Shown here: positions 45,701-57,120 of the stretch, piece by piece
Layout of the letters: each line of letters begins with the position of its first letter
Numbering within the stretch: position 1 is the stretch's first letter
The notes under the pieces: model-generated
Told to the model about the DNA's origin: nothing
What the model saw: only the letters and a program-made list of their open reading frames with translations
The model's database searches: none
Translations under genes and position numbers: made by a program
Assembly (NCBI GenBank): GCA_024345305.1
Contig: BRON01000007.1
Span: 1,488,001 to 1,552,000, forward strand
Direction of reading: 5' to 3'
Origin: Mrakia gelida
Taxonomy: Eukaryota; Basidiomycota; Tremellomycetes; Cystofilobasidiales; Mrakiaceae
Length of the DNA: 64,000 bases

Positions 45701-46006
45701 AGCTGCTGCCTGAGCTGCTTCAGCCTGTCGTTGACGAGACGAGGTCGAGAGGGAGTTCGATGGGGAGTGCTCCTGTTTGGAGTTTGAACCCAACGGAAAA
45801 GAGATGAAACCGGAGCGAGACGAAAAGTATCAGCTCGTGCTTTCTCTAGAGTGTCCGAAGCGACATAAAAAAGCGCGCAAGAGCTGAGAACTGACCGACC
45901 ATTCCGCACCTCTGCCGACGACCCCTTTGGAAGCGACCTCGTCGCTGGAAGCTCCGTTGTTTTGTTGAGAAGGCTCGGGGGAAGAAGGAGCTGCGATGGC
46001 CGACAT
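42701..46006 (-). CDS. Pumilio/PUF family RNA-binding protein with eight repeats
   Basis: A cytoplasmic post-transcriptional regulator that binds 3' UTRs and recruits deadenylation factors. The N-terminal half (from [15 protein letters not shown]) is Gln/Asn/Ser/Gly-rich low-complexity sequence. The PUF domain follows over several exons. Base-reading triplets in repeats 1 to 8 are SRFIQ, NYVIQ, CRAIQ, NHVVQ, CRVLQ, NYVVQ, SNVCE and NYVLQ, each in a normal helix context (for example [25 protein letters not shown]). The set is the same as in Pumilio and yeast Puf3, so a UGUANAUA-type element is the expected target. After repeat 8 a tail of about 70 residues has [20 protein letters not shown] and ends [10 protein letters not shown]. 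All repeats are present with no break. Confidence 0.94.
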
Positions 46007-47108
46007 GCTGAGCTTTTGGTAGATCGGAGGAGTTTGATGGGGGAAAGAAGACTTTTGGAGACCTGTCAGAGTTGATTCGGCGGGGACGAAGCGAAAGAAG
46101 AAGTGAGATGATGGCAAAAAGCGTTGAGCTCGCTCCCTTCCTGCCACTTCCGTTCAACCTCTAAACCCTCCCAGAAGCTCCTGCCAGGTCTCTAGACCTT
46201 TTGGCCCCTTAGAGGGAGGGCTGATGAAGAGTCTAGCGGTTGAGCGAGTTCGATTTGAGGTGATCCTCTTCTGCTTGTGCTGGCATCACGATTGATTCGC
46301 CTTCGCCCTCGCTCTCCGTTTCGACCTGTCCTCCCCCTCCGCTCCTTCACTTTTTTCCACCTCGTGGGTCCTCGAGGAAGCTTCGGAATCGAAAGTAGGA
46401 GAGAGTGCTCACGAAGATGAAACTATTTGACAGCTGAAGAACCGAGAACGTGAAGAGACTGGGTGGGAGGTGAAGGAAAGGAAGGAGGGGAAGGGAGAAG
46501 GAGATGGGAGAAAGGTCAGCTCGGGTGGCTCCTCTCGACTCGCTACGACTTCGCTTCTATGCCTCCTCCTCCTCCTTTGGTCTCGACGGGGACTGACCAG
46601 TGATGCGATGCTGTTGCTGAGACGGTGCTCTGCTTTTTTTTGAAGGGATCCGAGACTGTTCTAAGGGAGGTTGTGGGTCTGGTCTTTTTCGCTCTCCCTC
46701 CCTCTGAAATCGTCCTCCCCCAGCTCTCCCCGACCTCGTTGGCAACCGACTCGAGTCATAGAAGTGAACCATGGTATCAGATCGGAAAAAAGCAAGTAGG
46801 TAACGTATAGGAGAGAGAACGCCGAAGATTCGATGCCGCTCAGGTAAAAAAGAAGGAAGGAGGGAGGGTGAATACGAAGAAAGAAGGGAGGTCGTCAAGG
46901 AACGGGGACGCGAATTGGTCGTGATGAAAAGAAGGAGGTGAACAGGAAAGGGAGAGAGAAACCGAGGAGATGGTTGTAGACTCGATGGAGAAAGCGGAGG
47001 GGTTGAGATGCTAGGATATGCTAAGGGGGTGATGGGGGTGGACGAGCTCGAACCGAGAAGAGCGAGGACGAAAAAGGACGCGCGACGACGAACGATCTAT
47101 CGATCAAC
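46007..47108. other. Region between PUF start and kinesin stop
   Basis: Besides the candidate small frame at 46557-46772, this holds the PUF promoter and leader (46007-46400) and the kinesin 3' end (46900-47108). A TCTAGACCT-GG-CCCC stretch near 46191-46210 and a poly-T run at 46637-46641 are the only distinct strings. Confidence 0.35.
46557..46772 (-). CDS. Possible small basic protein, candidate only
   Basis: An open frame of 71 codons starts MVHFYDSSRLPTRSGRAGGG and is Arg/Gln/Ser/Pro-rich, ending SRPKEEEEA. It lies in the 1.1 kb between the PUF gene start and the kinesin stop. Downstream on the minus strand, CCCGAGCTGACC, a pyrimidine tract and CACCCAG look like an intron end, and GTCAGT inside the frame could be its donor. 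The true product could therefore differ after residue about 59. It resembles no family I know, and composition alone cannot exclude chance. Confidence 0.3.
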   Translation of the reverse strand: MVHFYDSSRLPTRSGRAGGGRFQREGERKRPDPQPPLEQSRIPSKKSRAPSQQQHRITGQSPSRPKEEEEA

Positions 47109-50100
47109 TCAGTTCCGAGACGCACTGAAGAACCAGGAAGCCCTTTTGGCCGAAGCGCTGGTGGCTCCGTCCTCTCCTTGAACTCGAGAAAGAGGAGATC
47201 CAGGGATGAGAGGAGACGTGGCCGAGGTACCGGCAGATCCTGAGCGTTGAGTGGGCGCTCCTCCTCCTCCTCCTCGAATGGGCTTCGCGATTCGTCCGTT
47301 GTTGAAAGAAGGAGCGGCTTCTCGTTGAGCTGATGGTGGGAGCGGTGCAGAAAAGGAGGATTAAGGGTCAGAAACCAGGAGCGAAGGGGTACGAGGATCG
47401 AAAGGAGGCGAGAGAGAGACTCACACTTCGCAGCCTCGATCCTCTCCTTCATCGCGACGAGCTGACCCTCGAACTTGACGTTCTGCTGAACAAGTCGACG
47501 ATCGGCGTCCTGGAGGAGTTGTTCGAGGTTGAGAATCCGTTCGTTCCTCGCGAGAAGCTTCCTCTCGGCGATTCCAGCCTCCTTCTTCATCGCAGTGTTC
47601 TGGTCGACGAGCTGCCAACGACGAACGTGGAACGAGTCAGCGTTGGACTTCTCATCGATGACTCGAGATATCGACGATGTCGAGAAAGAGAAGATTCGTG
47701 TACTTACCTGCTTCTGAACAAGACCCAACTGATCCAAGTTCCTCTCGAGGAAAGACATCTTCTTCTGCTGATTCTTCGAGTTGGCGGCTTTGATGACGGT
47801 GTTGTAGTGCTCCCTCAGATCGTCCAGTTGGATCTCGAGTTCGACGACCTGGATACGAGGATGATAAGGGTCAGTCTTGACATCTTCGAGCTCGACGGGA
47901 AAGAAAAGAGCGAAGGAAGACGCACCTTCTCGCAACGGTTCTGAAGATCCCTCATCAAGTTCCTCTTGGATCCCTCGAAGTCGGCGAGCTGAACGGCGAT
48001 GGCCTTCCTCGTCCTCTCGAGATCTTTCGCACTCTCCTGGAGGTTCTTGCTTCCCTCGATACCAGCGGACGACACGGCGAAGGCACGCTGTGGGTTCGAG
48101 AAAGACAACGAAACGAGACGCGTCAGTTCGAAGTTCGACTCGCCTTCCAGCTCGCGAGAGACCGGAGACGGAATCCGACCAGATGGAACTGACCTTGAGC
48201 TCCTCGTTGACTCCCTTGAGCGACTCGATGGTCATTGTCTGATTCTTGGCCTCCTGAGAACGAGATTCGAGCTGTTGACGAAGGTCCGAGATCTCGCTGA
48301 GCTGAACGTCCCTCTTCGCGGCGTACTGAGCTTCGAGTTTGCTCTGAAGATGTGAGAGGACAAATAAGGGGATAGGACACGTCAGAAAACGGCAAGAACG
48401 AAATGAAGGAGAAGATGAGACGCGTCGAGAAACACGAACCTTGAGATCAGCCATCGTCTCGGCGATATCGACGTTGCTCGCCTCCTCCTCTCGAATCGTC
48501 CGTTCTGATGGACAGACAAGCACGCAAAGAGTCAGTCGCAGTCCGGTAGATCTCTCAAGCAAGAAAGAAGTGAAGCTCACCGAGCAGTTCCTCGTACTCA
48601 GCCTCCAACGTTCTCAACCGCTGCTCGACCTCCTCTCTCCGTCGGTTGACCATCTCAGCGTCCTCCTGAGCCTGACGAAGTCGATCGTGCGAGTCTCGAA
48701 GAAGAGCCTGACCCTCGGAAAGTTGTCGATGAAGAAGAGTGACGTCCTCGTGGCTGAGCGAAGTCGAAGGGTCGTCTGGGTCGACGGCGTTGAGTTTGGC
48801 GAGGGTGATTCGGATCGCGTCCTCCTTCTCGGACAGAGTTCCCTCCTGCGGGCCGAAAACAACAGTCTCGTCAGTTCCGAGGAGATCTAGAGTGAGTAGA
48901 GAGAAGCAAGACGAGGGACTCACAGCGTCGAACTTGGCCATCATGGCAGCCATCTTCTCAGCCTTCTTCCTCTCCTTCTCCTCGGCAGCAGCGTCCTTCG
49001 CGCTCGCCTTGAGGGTCTCGAGCTGCTTCCTGAGCTCCTCGACATCTCGTTCCGACTCGACGATGGACTCCTTGAGGGTATCGATCTGGATGGCGGACTC
49101 CTTATTGTCGTACTCGAGCCGTTCTTTCGCGAGACGGAGGTCGTTGAGGTCGGACGAGTTGACTTTGAGGTCCTGTAAATGCGAGAACGAGGAGAGCGGA
49201 TCTAGAGTCAGTCTCGTGAGTGAAGTTGATTGGTCGAAGTGAAGGAGGGTAGGAGAAAGGAGGGACGAACGGTAGAGAGCGTCTTGACCTGATCGCGGTA
49301 GGAGACCAGCTCTTCTCGAAGATCTCGAAGAGACTTCTCTTGGAGTAGCAGTGCCGATTCCTGTTTGAGATGAAAGGAAAGAAGTCAGTATCCATCCTTG
49401 GAAAGAGAAGCGAAGCAGAAGAACGCACCTTCTCCGCCAACTGATCGTTCAACTCGTTCTCCCTCCTCAAGAAATCGTCTCTCTCGTCCTTCTCCAGACC
49501 AGCACCTCCAGGCGTGATCGGTCGACTCGGCATATCTCGAAGACCATCCAGCATCGGATTGCTTGGAGTTCCGCTCCTCGTCGGGGTCGGAGGAGGTCCC
49601 ATGCTCGGCGTACTCGGTGTCGTGCGAGGAGCAGCTCCAGATCCCGACGCGCTCGCCCAGTGCTCCTTCTCGACCGTCTCTCCACCTCTCCACTTGTTGG
49701 CCTCCTGCTCGAGTCTGGACACGTAGTCCTTCGTCCTCTTCAACTCGATCTTGAGCTCTCCAATCGACAGCTCCTTGTTGACACGAGCCTGGTTCTTGAT
49801 GCTCTTCGCTCGCATTCCGAACCGAAGGGTCGAGAGGGTTTCCGATTCGTTGTAGGAAGCTGGAGAGCAGTTGATGATGAGGGTGGTACGGGAGTTACCT
49901 CCGAGGGACTCCTGGAGGATACGAGTGAGTTTCGAGTCTCGGTAGGGGACGTGTTGGGACTGGAAACAAAAACGAATACGAGTCAGGTCAAGGAAGGGAG
50001 GAAACAAGAGCGAGCGAGGACGAGCTCGCCTTTCCGTCGGTCAAAGCGTTGATGACGATTCCGAGCGCTGAGAGAGATTTGTTGATCTTCTTGGCTTCCT

Positions 50101-51880
50101 CGAGAGTCTGACCTGTCGCTCCAGTCTTTCCGATCTGTTGAAGACGCAGGGAGGTGGGAGGTCAGCGAAGACGTCGCGTCGAGGGTGAGAAAGAAACGAA
50201 CCTTCTCTGAACCAGCCAAATCAACGAGGTAGAGGTATCCGTTCTTGGCTTCTCCCGAGTCGAGGTTCTTCTGAGCGATGGTGATGACGAAGATGGAGTG
50301 GGAACGTGAGGATTCGGCGTTCATGTCTGTCCGAGTCATGGGAAGGGAGCGAACGCGTGAGTCCTCGAACTCGGAAGAGCAGCTCCTCTCTCAAAACTGA
50401 TGCCTGATACTCGTACTCACTCGTCGCACTGGTCACACGAGCGCTCTGACCCTGCTTCATGATCTCGAAGACCTCCGACGCGTCCGACACGTTGTACTGA
50501 GTGAGACCCTTGACGTAGACTCCTCGGTTCTTCTCCTCGTGGACTTGAAGGTTGTCGTTGTGGGCTGTAGATGGCGAGGAAGGTGTGAGTTTCGAGTCTG
50601 TCCAGCTCTACGAAGCTGAGAGGTGCACTCACGAGCCAGCAGATCTCGAATCCTCTCCTGGTAGATCTCCATGAACGAGCACTTGACCATGTACTCGACG
50701 TTGGAGGACGAATGAATGATCTCCTCAAAGATCTGTTCCGTGATCCTAGGTGTGATACCCTTCTGATCCTTGTCGTCGATATCAGATCCCTGATGAAGCA
50801 AGAAGGAGAGAGTGAGGTGAGCTCGGACGTCGAAGGAAGTCGACGAGCTCGAGAGGTGCAGACATCTCGCGTACCCTGTTGAGCGAAACGACGGCAGACT
50901 TGGTCAGCGAAGGAAACAAAGGTGAGAGAGATCAAAGACTGATCGACTCACATCATCGTATAAGTCTTTCCTGTAGAGACGAAAGCGGAAAGGATCGAAG
51001 ACGAGCTCGTGTCAGCCCAAACTCCCTTTCTCGTTCCTCTCGATCGTTTGATTGAACTGAGACGAACCTGATCCCGTCTGTCCATACGAGAAAACGGTAC
51101 CGTTGTATCCTTTCATGACGTCTAGAAGAGAGTAGAAAGATCGGGAGCAGTCAGGTCGAGCGAGCGAAGAAGGTCGACAGGGGTGTGGTGGAGGAGGGGA
51201 AACAGGGTGAGCTCGCGAGACTGACCTTGAACGGTCTCCTGGATCCCATACTCGTAGATCTCGCTCTGGAGAGTCCTCATACCGAATACTCTATCGAAGG
51301 TGAATCCATCCTGTAAGCGGGAAAGGATCGAAAGAAAAGAGAAGACATCAGCTTGAGCTCGTTCGACTCGTTGCTCGTCCTCGTTCCCTCCCCTTCCTTT
51401 CTTCCCGGAGTTGGCTCTACCAGCTTCGTTCTCCCTACTTGAGCTCCTCAACCTGAGCGAGTAGTCTCCCAGTACGTTCCTCTTCCTGTGAGAGCCCTCC
51501 TTGCGGCTAATCTCTGAGTCCATGTGGCCCCCAACTCTAAAGAATTCGTTGTCTCGACTGAAACTGACCTTCTCTGATCCTGCTAAAGCGACGGCCTCTC
51601 CGGTCAGGTTGAGCGTCTTCTTGTTCTCGTCGAAAGCGACGATGATCTTGGAGCCCTCTCTAGTCTCTATAGAGTTCAGAGGTCGGAATCTGAGAGGGGG
51701 GAAGGGAAGGAGACGGGAGGGGAACGAAAGGGAGAGGATGGTGAGCTCGCTCGTCCCTTCGACATCTCCTCCCCCCTTCTGCCCTCCCTCGCCCGGCGCA
51801 GGATCAAAGGGAAAAAACATCAGGAGATTGGAGACAGGAACTCACCGACACACGACCTTGATGTTGTTCCTATCAGCCAT
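47109..51880 (-). CDS. Conventional kinesin heavy chain (kinesin-1)
   Basis: A plus-end microtubule motor for organelle and vesicle transport. The motor domain starts [20 protein letters not shown]. It has the P-loop GQTGSGKTYTMMG, switch [14 protein letters not shown], switch II DLAGSEK and the microtubule-binding [16 protein letters not shown]. NHxR-type [15 protein letters not shown] precedes the neck, as in the family. Next come a Pro/Thr-rich hinge ([20 protein letters not shown]) and long coiled coils across many small exons (for example [48 protein letters not shown]). The tail contains [15 protein letters not shown], the IAK motif that folds back to inhibit the motor, which marks it as kinesin-1. 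It ends [12 protein letters not shown]. About twenty introns, most with GTCAG/CTGAC motifs, interrupt it, and the frame appears intact. Confidence 0.95.
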
Positions 51881-52588
51881 CTCGTCTAAAGCTCAGAGAG
51901 AAAGAAGGGGAGTCCGTCGAAGGTCGAAAGGGGGGGAAGAGGAGGAGGCGTGAGCTCGGATGGAGGGTGGAAGGTGGAGCTCGAGAGGCCAGCGAGAGGA
52001 GAGGCTCGAGTCCCAGTAGGTTCGATAAGGGATAGGAGGGGGGAGGGACCTCTGAGCGAGAGAGAGAAGGCGAGAGGGAGAGAAGAAGAAGTTGGGAACG
52101 GGTTGGAAGAGAGGGTGAGAGTTGGGAGGGAGGAGGAACGCAAGGCCGGATGGGGGGTTCGAGCGTGCCTCTTTTCTTTTGGCCTCTCCTCGTGAGCTTG
52201 CCTTCAGCCGTTTTCTAAATCCTTATCAGCGACAGAGAGGCGAGAGAAACAAAGACGACCGAGGAAACAAAAACCTGAAAATCGCAAGAGGCGGAGGCAA
52301 AAACCCAGCGAGAGGGAAGAAGATCAAACGCTCGAGCTCACCTTCGTTCTCCCTCCCGACCTCCATCATCTCCTCCCCCTTCTTGATCTGCCTCCTTCTC
52401 TGAGAACCGGCTCCTCGACATACGTGAGTCTCTGTTACATCTTCGATCTCGACTTATCTCTACGTGAGCTCATTTCTCCTCGAGGGAAGGGGCGAAAAGG
52501 ACGAAAAGGAGGGCGAGCTGACCTCGACTCCATCTTCCCTCCTCCTCCTCTCAGATCTCGCCTTCTCCCTCCTCCTCTCACCTCCCCG
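51881..52588. promoter_or_regulatory. Divergent promoter region between kinesin and F-box-like genes
   Basis: 708 bp separate the two start codons. The kinesin side is purine-rich on the plus strand (51905-52140). An A-rich string (AAAAACCTGAAAATCGC) is at 52268-52284. The F-box side becomes pyrimidine-rich near the ATG. No gene is supported. Confidence 0.4.
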
Positions 52589-53605
52589 ATGCCAAACGTT
52601 AGCTCTCTTTCTTTCACATGCACTTCCGATCCTGGTGCTGACCCTTTTATCTTGTCCCTAGATCGTCCCCGTCTCCCGTCGTCGCTTGCCTTGGGATGTG
52701 CTCCTCCTCGTCTTCCGGGAAGCCGATCCCTCGACGTTGGCAGCTCTCGGAAGAGTGAGCTTGGACTTCCTCGCCTCAACGGTCTCGCTGCTGTACAAGG
52801 ACGTCGAGATCAGTTCGGTCGAGAGGTTGAAGATGTTGTTCTGCGAGAGGAAGAAGACGGGGAGGACGACGAAGGTGAGTCTGCCTATCGCGTTCTCTCG
52901 CTGCTCGGAGATAGCTCTCGAGGCCTCACTACCCTATACTGAACTACCCCACTTCGTCGACAGAACTCCATGACGGCCTCTCGAATCGACCACCTCCTCT
53001 CGCTCTCCCAAATCCAAACCCTCTTCCTCGACTTCACCTCCGCTTCCTCCGTCCCCAACGACCTCGACCTCTCGTTCACGAGGATCTCGAGCACAACAGC
53101 GCTACCCATCCGAAGCCTTCTCCTCAAGCTCAACTTTCATAACGAGAGGGTGGCCATCAAACCCTTCTTCCAGCAACTCTTCCCTCACCTGAACCCCCAG
53201 CGCGTCGAGTACCGCCACACCCTTCCCACGCATTCTCCTTACATCAGGATCGAGATGTCGGAGTTGAGTCTTCTGAAGGAGTGGACTCGAGTAGAGACAC
53301 TCGTCTTCGTAGGCTGCTTCTTGCACGTGCTGAAATTGAGCGAAGCGGGCGTGGGAGGGCTTCCCTTTCTCTCGCCACCCAACCACCGCGTCGTTCGCGT
53401 TCATCTCTCCGACTCCCCGGCCGACGAGAAGATGGTGACCTACATTGATGCAAGCCCCTCCTCGTGGCACCGGATCGCTCAGCAGTTCAGTCTGATCGTG
53501 CTCGTCGGTTCGTCCGCAGAAGGAGTGCGAAGAGCCGAAGAGGCGGTTCGAAAGCTGCCGGAGAAGGAGAGGTCGTACAAGTTCGTCGTGGAGCTGGAGG
53601 AGTAG
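52589..53605 (+). CDS. F-box-like protein
   Basis: Exons 52589-52597 (nine bases: Met-Pro-Asn), 52662-52874 and 52964-53605 join to 287 residues. The N-terminus reads MPNIVPVSRRRLPWDVLLLV, then FREADPSTLAALGRVSLDFL and LYKDVEI. This is an F-box-type helix set (LP-x-D-V-L-L-x-V-F) that would bind Skp1 in an SCF ubiquitin ligase. The remainder lacks WD40 or clear leucine-rich repeats but has hydrophobic strand/helix alternation (SLLLKLNFHNERV, VETLVFVGCFLHVLKLSE) as in other basidiomycete F-box proteins. The first intron carries GGTGCTGACCC and CCCTAG. If the tiny exon is wrong, the start would have to be sought elsewhere, since no Met precedes the F-box in the second exon. Confidence 0.75.
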
Positions 53606-54425
53606 GTGAGCTTTCGCATCCTCTCTCTCGTCTCTCGAATCTTTTTCCCCTACTGCCTCTCGACGAACCTTGACTGACTCCGTCTGCGTCGCTGCCGTGC
53701 CTCAGATCTCAAGCAGGACGCGTCCTTTCTTCCCTACCCCTCCTCCTCGCCCCCTCTCTCACTCACCACCGCCACCACAAAACCAAGACACCACCCCAGT
53801 CACCCATCACCCACCAACCTCTCTCCACTCCTTCCCCAAAAAAACTTTCCTCAACTCGAATCCTGCCCTAGCTCGTCAACGTCGTCGTCTTCCCTCCGCT
53901 TGCTCTGGATCCATCACTCCCGAGTCAAGCTCACCATCGCCCGTCCTGTGAGTCTCAGAACACTCCTTCTAATGGGTAGTCCAAGCCGGAGCTGACCTCG
54001 TCGCGCTCTCCTTCCCGTTTCGCTCCCTCAGACGAAACCCCTCCCCTCGCTCCCTTGTCGCGTCCACCTCCTTCCCCTGCCTCGCCCGGATCCGACACCA
54101 CCGCAGACGCCCCCCTCGGGTTCGTTCATTAGCTATGCTTCGATTTCCATCCTCTGTTTCTTATCGTCCTTTCTTCCTGCGTCGCGAGACGCGTCTCGCT
54201 TTCGATCTCTTCGTTTTGTCCGTCCGTCTCTCTCCCGCTCTCTGGCTCTCGCTCTTCTATGATGTTCTCACGTACCTACTCCAAAGACGATACCAAATTA
54301 CACCCCGTCCACCTACCCACCCATGTTCGCCTTCTGTCCATCCGTTGACTCTCTCTCTCTCTCGTTCGCGGAAGGCTTGATCATCATGAAAAATCCACCT
54401 TCCCACGCTATACTAACAGGGACGC
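53606..54425. other. Convergent 3' region between the F-box-like gene and SCL1
   Basis: Both genes end here. On the plus strand GTGAGC right after the stop and GTGAGT at 53947 with GAGCTGACC resemble intron signals, so the F-box transcript may have spliced 3' untranslated exons. Pyrimidine-rich DNA fills 53720-54100. No coding frame is convincing. Confidence 0.4.
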
Positions 54426-56606
54426 CTAATCCTTCTCCCCAACCTTAACCAACCACTCGTTCTTCTCCTCGTCGTCCATCTGCCTCCACAGCCCTTTACC
54501 CGTCGCCGTTCCTTTAGGCATAGGCTCGTCCTCCGCCGTCGAGGAGATCCCAATCTCGATCTCTCCGGCTTTGAAGTCGGTCGCGAGGACGGTGTTGAGG
54601 GTTTCGATTGCGAGCTGGGGAGGGTGGGTGAGAGGTTGGTGAGTGGGTTGGGGTTGGCGAGGGTGGGGTGGGAAGGGTGGGCGAGGGAGGGGAGGAGGTC
54701 GGGTCAGCAAGGGATTCGGTTTGGAGTGGTCGAACGAAGCTCGACAGTTGGAAGGAAACGAAGACGCCGACTCACCTCAATAGCCTCCGACCTCGTCAAC
54801 CCCTTCACCGCATCCGCCGTCGACTCAGGCGCGTCGGGATCCTCGACTTTCTTCCACTTCTTCTCCAACTGCAAGCCAAACCCGCGTCAAACGAATAAAC
54901 GAGTCAGCTCTCTCTCTCTCTCTCTTCGCGCGCGAACAAACTCTGGGCGAGATGGTCGACTCACAAAGTTCATCGCCTCCGTCTGCTTCTGCCCCGATGC
55001 GGTAGCCTTGAACCCAACGTAGTAACCAGCAGGGTCGACCTTGTAGACTTGAGGTCCGAGTTCCGAGTCGTGTCCGACGAGGGTCATGGCTGGTTTGGGC
55101 AAGAGAGGTCGAGAGAGGGAGTTAGCCTGATGTTTCCTTGTCGAAGGAGAGCCTGTAGCGTGTTTAGAAGAGAGAGAAGTTCGTGTACTCACCAACTCCC
55201 AAAGGCCTCATTCCAGCTCGTTGAGTGTAGACTTGGTTGATGTTTGCCAGACGACGGGCGACTGATCAAGGACGAAGACGAAGGAGGAAGAACGCGAGCC
55301 AGTCAGCTTTGTATTGATAAGACGCTGCCATGTCTGCGAGAGCCGAGAGAGAGGCAGCCGAGAGGAGTGTCGAGGAAGAGGATCGAGGGGAGTAGAGGCA
55401 AGGGAGGGGACGCGAGAGGCGAAGGGAAGGGAAAGCTGATGAGCTCGAGGGGAAGGGAAACGAAACCGAGGACTCACGATCCACAACCTCAATTTCGTAA
55501 CCGTACTTGTACCTCCACTCAGCAGCCTCCGACTGAGCTCGCTGAACCTGCGATCGGGCGTCGGCTGTTGTTGACGAGAGAAGAAAGGGAAGGGAGGAGG
55601 AGGGAAGGTCAGCTCAGCTCAGCCCATCTCTCGAGCTCGTCCAGGAGCAGCGAGGTCGATAGAAAGATGAATGGAACGCGAAGATGCTGGAGAGAGCTAT
55701 TATGCGATGGCAGAAACTCACGAAGAAGCCCAGTCATGACGCATCCGATGGTAGGAGTGAGTTGGAAGAGACGAGTGACGGTATCGGGGTCGACGAGCTT
55801 GTCCTGAGAGCGAGAGACGAAGGAAAGAAGGAGCGGTCAGTGGGAGAGCTCGGATGAGGCTGGAAGATCTTCAGAAGCTGTTGTGAGGTCGAGGAAGGGT
55901 TGAGAGAGGATGCGAAGGCGAAGAAGAAGAAGCGAAGCGATGGAAGGAGAGTTGACCTCGATCCATCTTGACCTCTCCTCCTTCTTCCCTTCCCCCTACG
56001 AGCCAGACTCTACATTGGGTTAAGAACTCGTAGCCGGCTTTAGCGACGCCTTGTAGACCTCTAGGACCAGATGTCTCGCTCTAGAGGGTCTCCCTCGAGC
56101 TAGTCCCATCTCTTATTGACCTCGACTCGTTGAGACGTGGAGGAGCTGACACTTCGTCCTTCCCTCGCCTCCTTCTCGCTCTGTAGAGATGCGTACTCAC
56201 AGGGACCTTCTTCTGCACCACAACCACAGCAGTATCCTTTCCTCGAATAGCGACGGCAGTGATTCCTGATCCAGTGATGGCCTTGAACGCGTACTCTACA
56301 AAGAAGGAAGGAGGGAGAGATGGTCAGCTCAGCGTGGAAGGAGGAGCTCGTCCATCTCTTCGCTTCGTTCGTCTCGTTCGACACTCACCGACTTGATACA
56401 GACGACCTGAGAAAGAGAGACCGTGTCAGCGAGGATTCAGTATGGGGAGACGGGCTGTATAAGAAGGCAAAGGGACCTCACCCTCAGGAGAGAAGACGGT
56501 CAGATATCTGGAGGGGAGGGAGAGGCGAATGAAGTCGGTCAGCTTCACGAGCTCCTCCAAGGTGCAAGATCCAGGACACTCACCTATCGTATGATCCTCG
56601 AGACAT
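54426..56606 (-). CDS. SCL1: 20S proteasome alpha1 subunit (Scl1/PSMA6)
   Basis: It starts MSRGSYDR, then the alpha-subunit N-terminal signature. The body is [131 protein letters not shown] and [13 protein letters not shown]. This is PSMA6/alpha1 by its GPQVYK-DPAGYY-GFKATA-G-KQTE block. Alpha subunits form the outer rings of the 20S core and gate substrate entry in cytosol and nucleus. The C-terminus ([20 protein letters not shown], then a [16 protein letters not shown] tail) has the normal family length with a slightly longer acidic end. It is interrupted by several introns, one holding a CT microsatellite. Confidence 0.95.
54908..54924. repeat. CT dinucleotide microsatellite
   Basis: About eight CT units lie inside a proteasome-gene intron. 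On the minus strand they form a GA run just after the CTGACTC-type branch region. Confidence 0.6.
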
Positions 56607-57120
56607 GTTTGAGAAGGGGTAGAAGAGTAGGAAAGAGTGGGGTGATGGGTGTTGCGAAACGAAGGAGCAGCGACGAGGCCGACACCCCGAGGAGGAGGGA
56701 GAGCTCGCTCGATTTCGCAGCGAACTTCCTTCGTTTCCTTTCCCTTCAAACCGTCAGCTTCAACATCTCCACTTTTCATCAATCGTGAGTTTGTCAACCT
56801 CGATCGTATTCCTCATACTCGTGCCTCACTCCCTGGCTGATTTTTATACCCTTTTCTTCTCTGCAGGAGTCGTACGAGCGCTCTTTACACTCGAATCGAG
56901 TCAGAACAAGGAATCCGACCTCAACCTTTCCCTTCCCTTCCTTCAACTCAACCTCACGTTCGTTCTTCCTCCTCTTCACGCGTCAAACTAACCGTAGCAT
57001 GTTCATTGGAAGCTCTAAGCTATTCTCCTGCGCCTCGTTTGAGCTGACTCTCAGCTTCCACATCTCTTGTTCAGCCCTCGAACCTCGCCTCCCTCCCTTC
57101 TTTCACCTTCTCGCCCAACC
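56607..57120 (+). promoter_or_regulatory. Divergent promoter region of SCL1 and GCD2 with two GCD2 leader introns
   Basis: Two intron-like segments precede the GCD2 ATG on the plus strand. One is 56785-56866 (GTGAGT, GGCTGATTTT, TCTGCAG). The other is 56994-57074 (GTAGCA, GAGCTGACTC, TGTTCAG). The exon between them contains no ATG. This supports translation starting at 57121 and a spliced 5' leader. Confidence 0.55.

Noticed and set aside
47333..47944. Plus-strand frame of about 203 codons
   Set aside because: Antisense to the kinesin coiled-coil exons; coiled-coil codon bias commonly opens the reverse frame.
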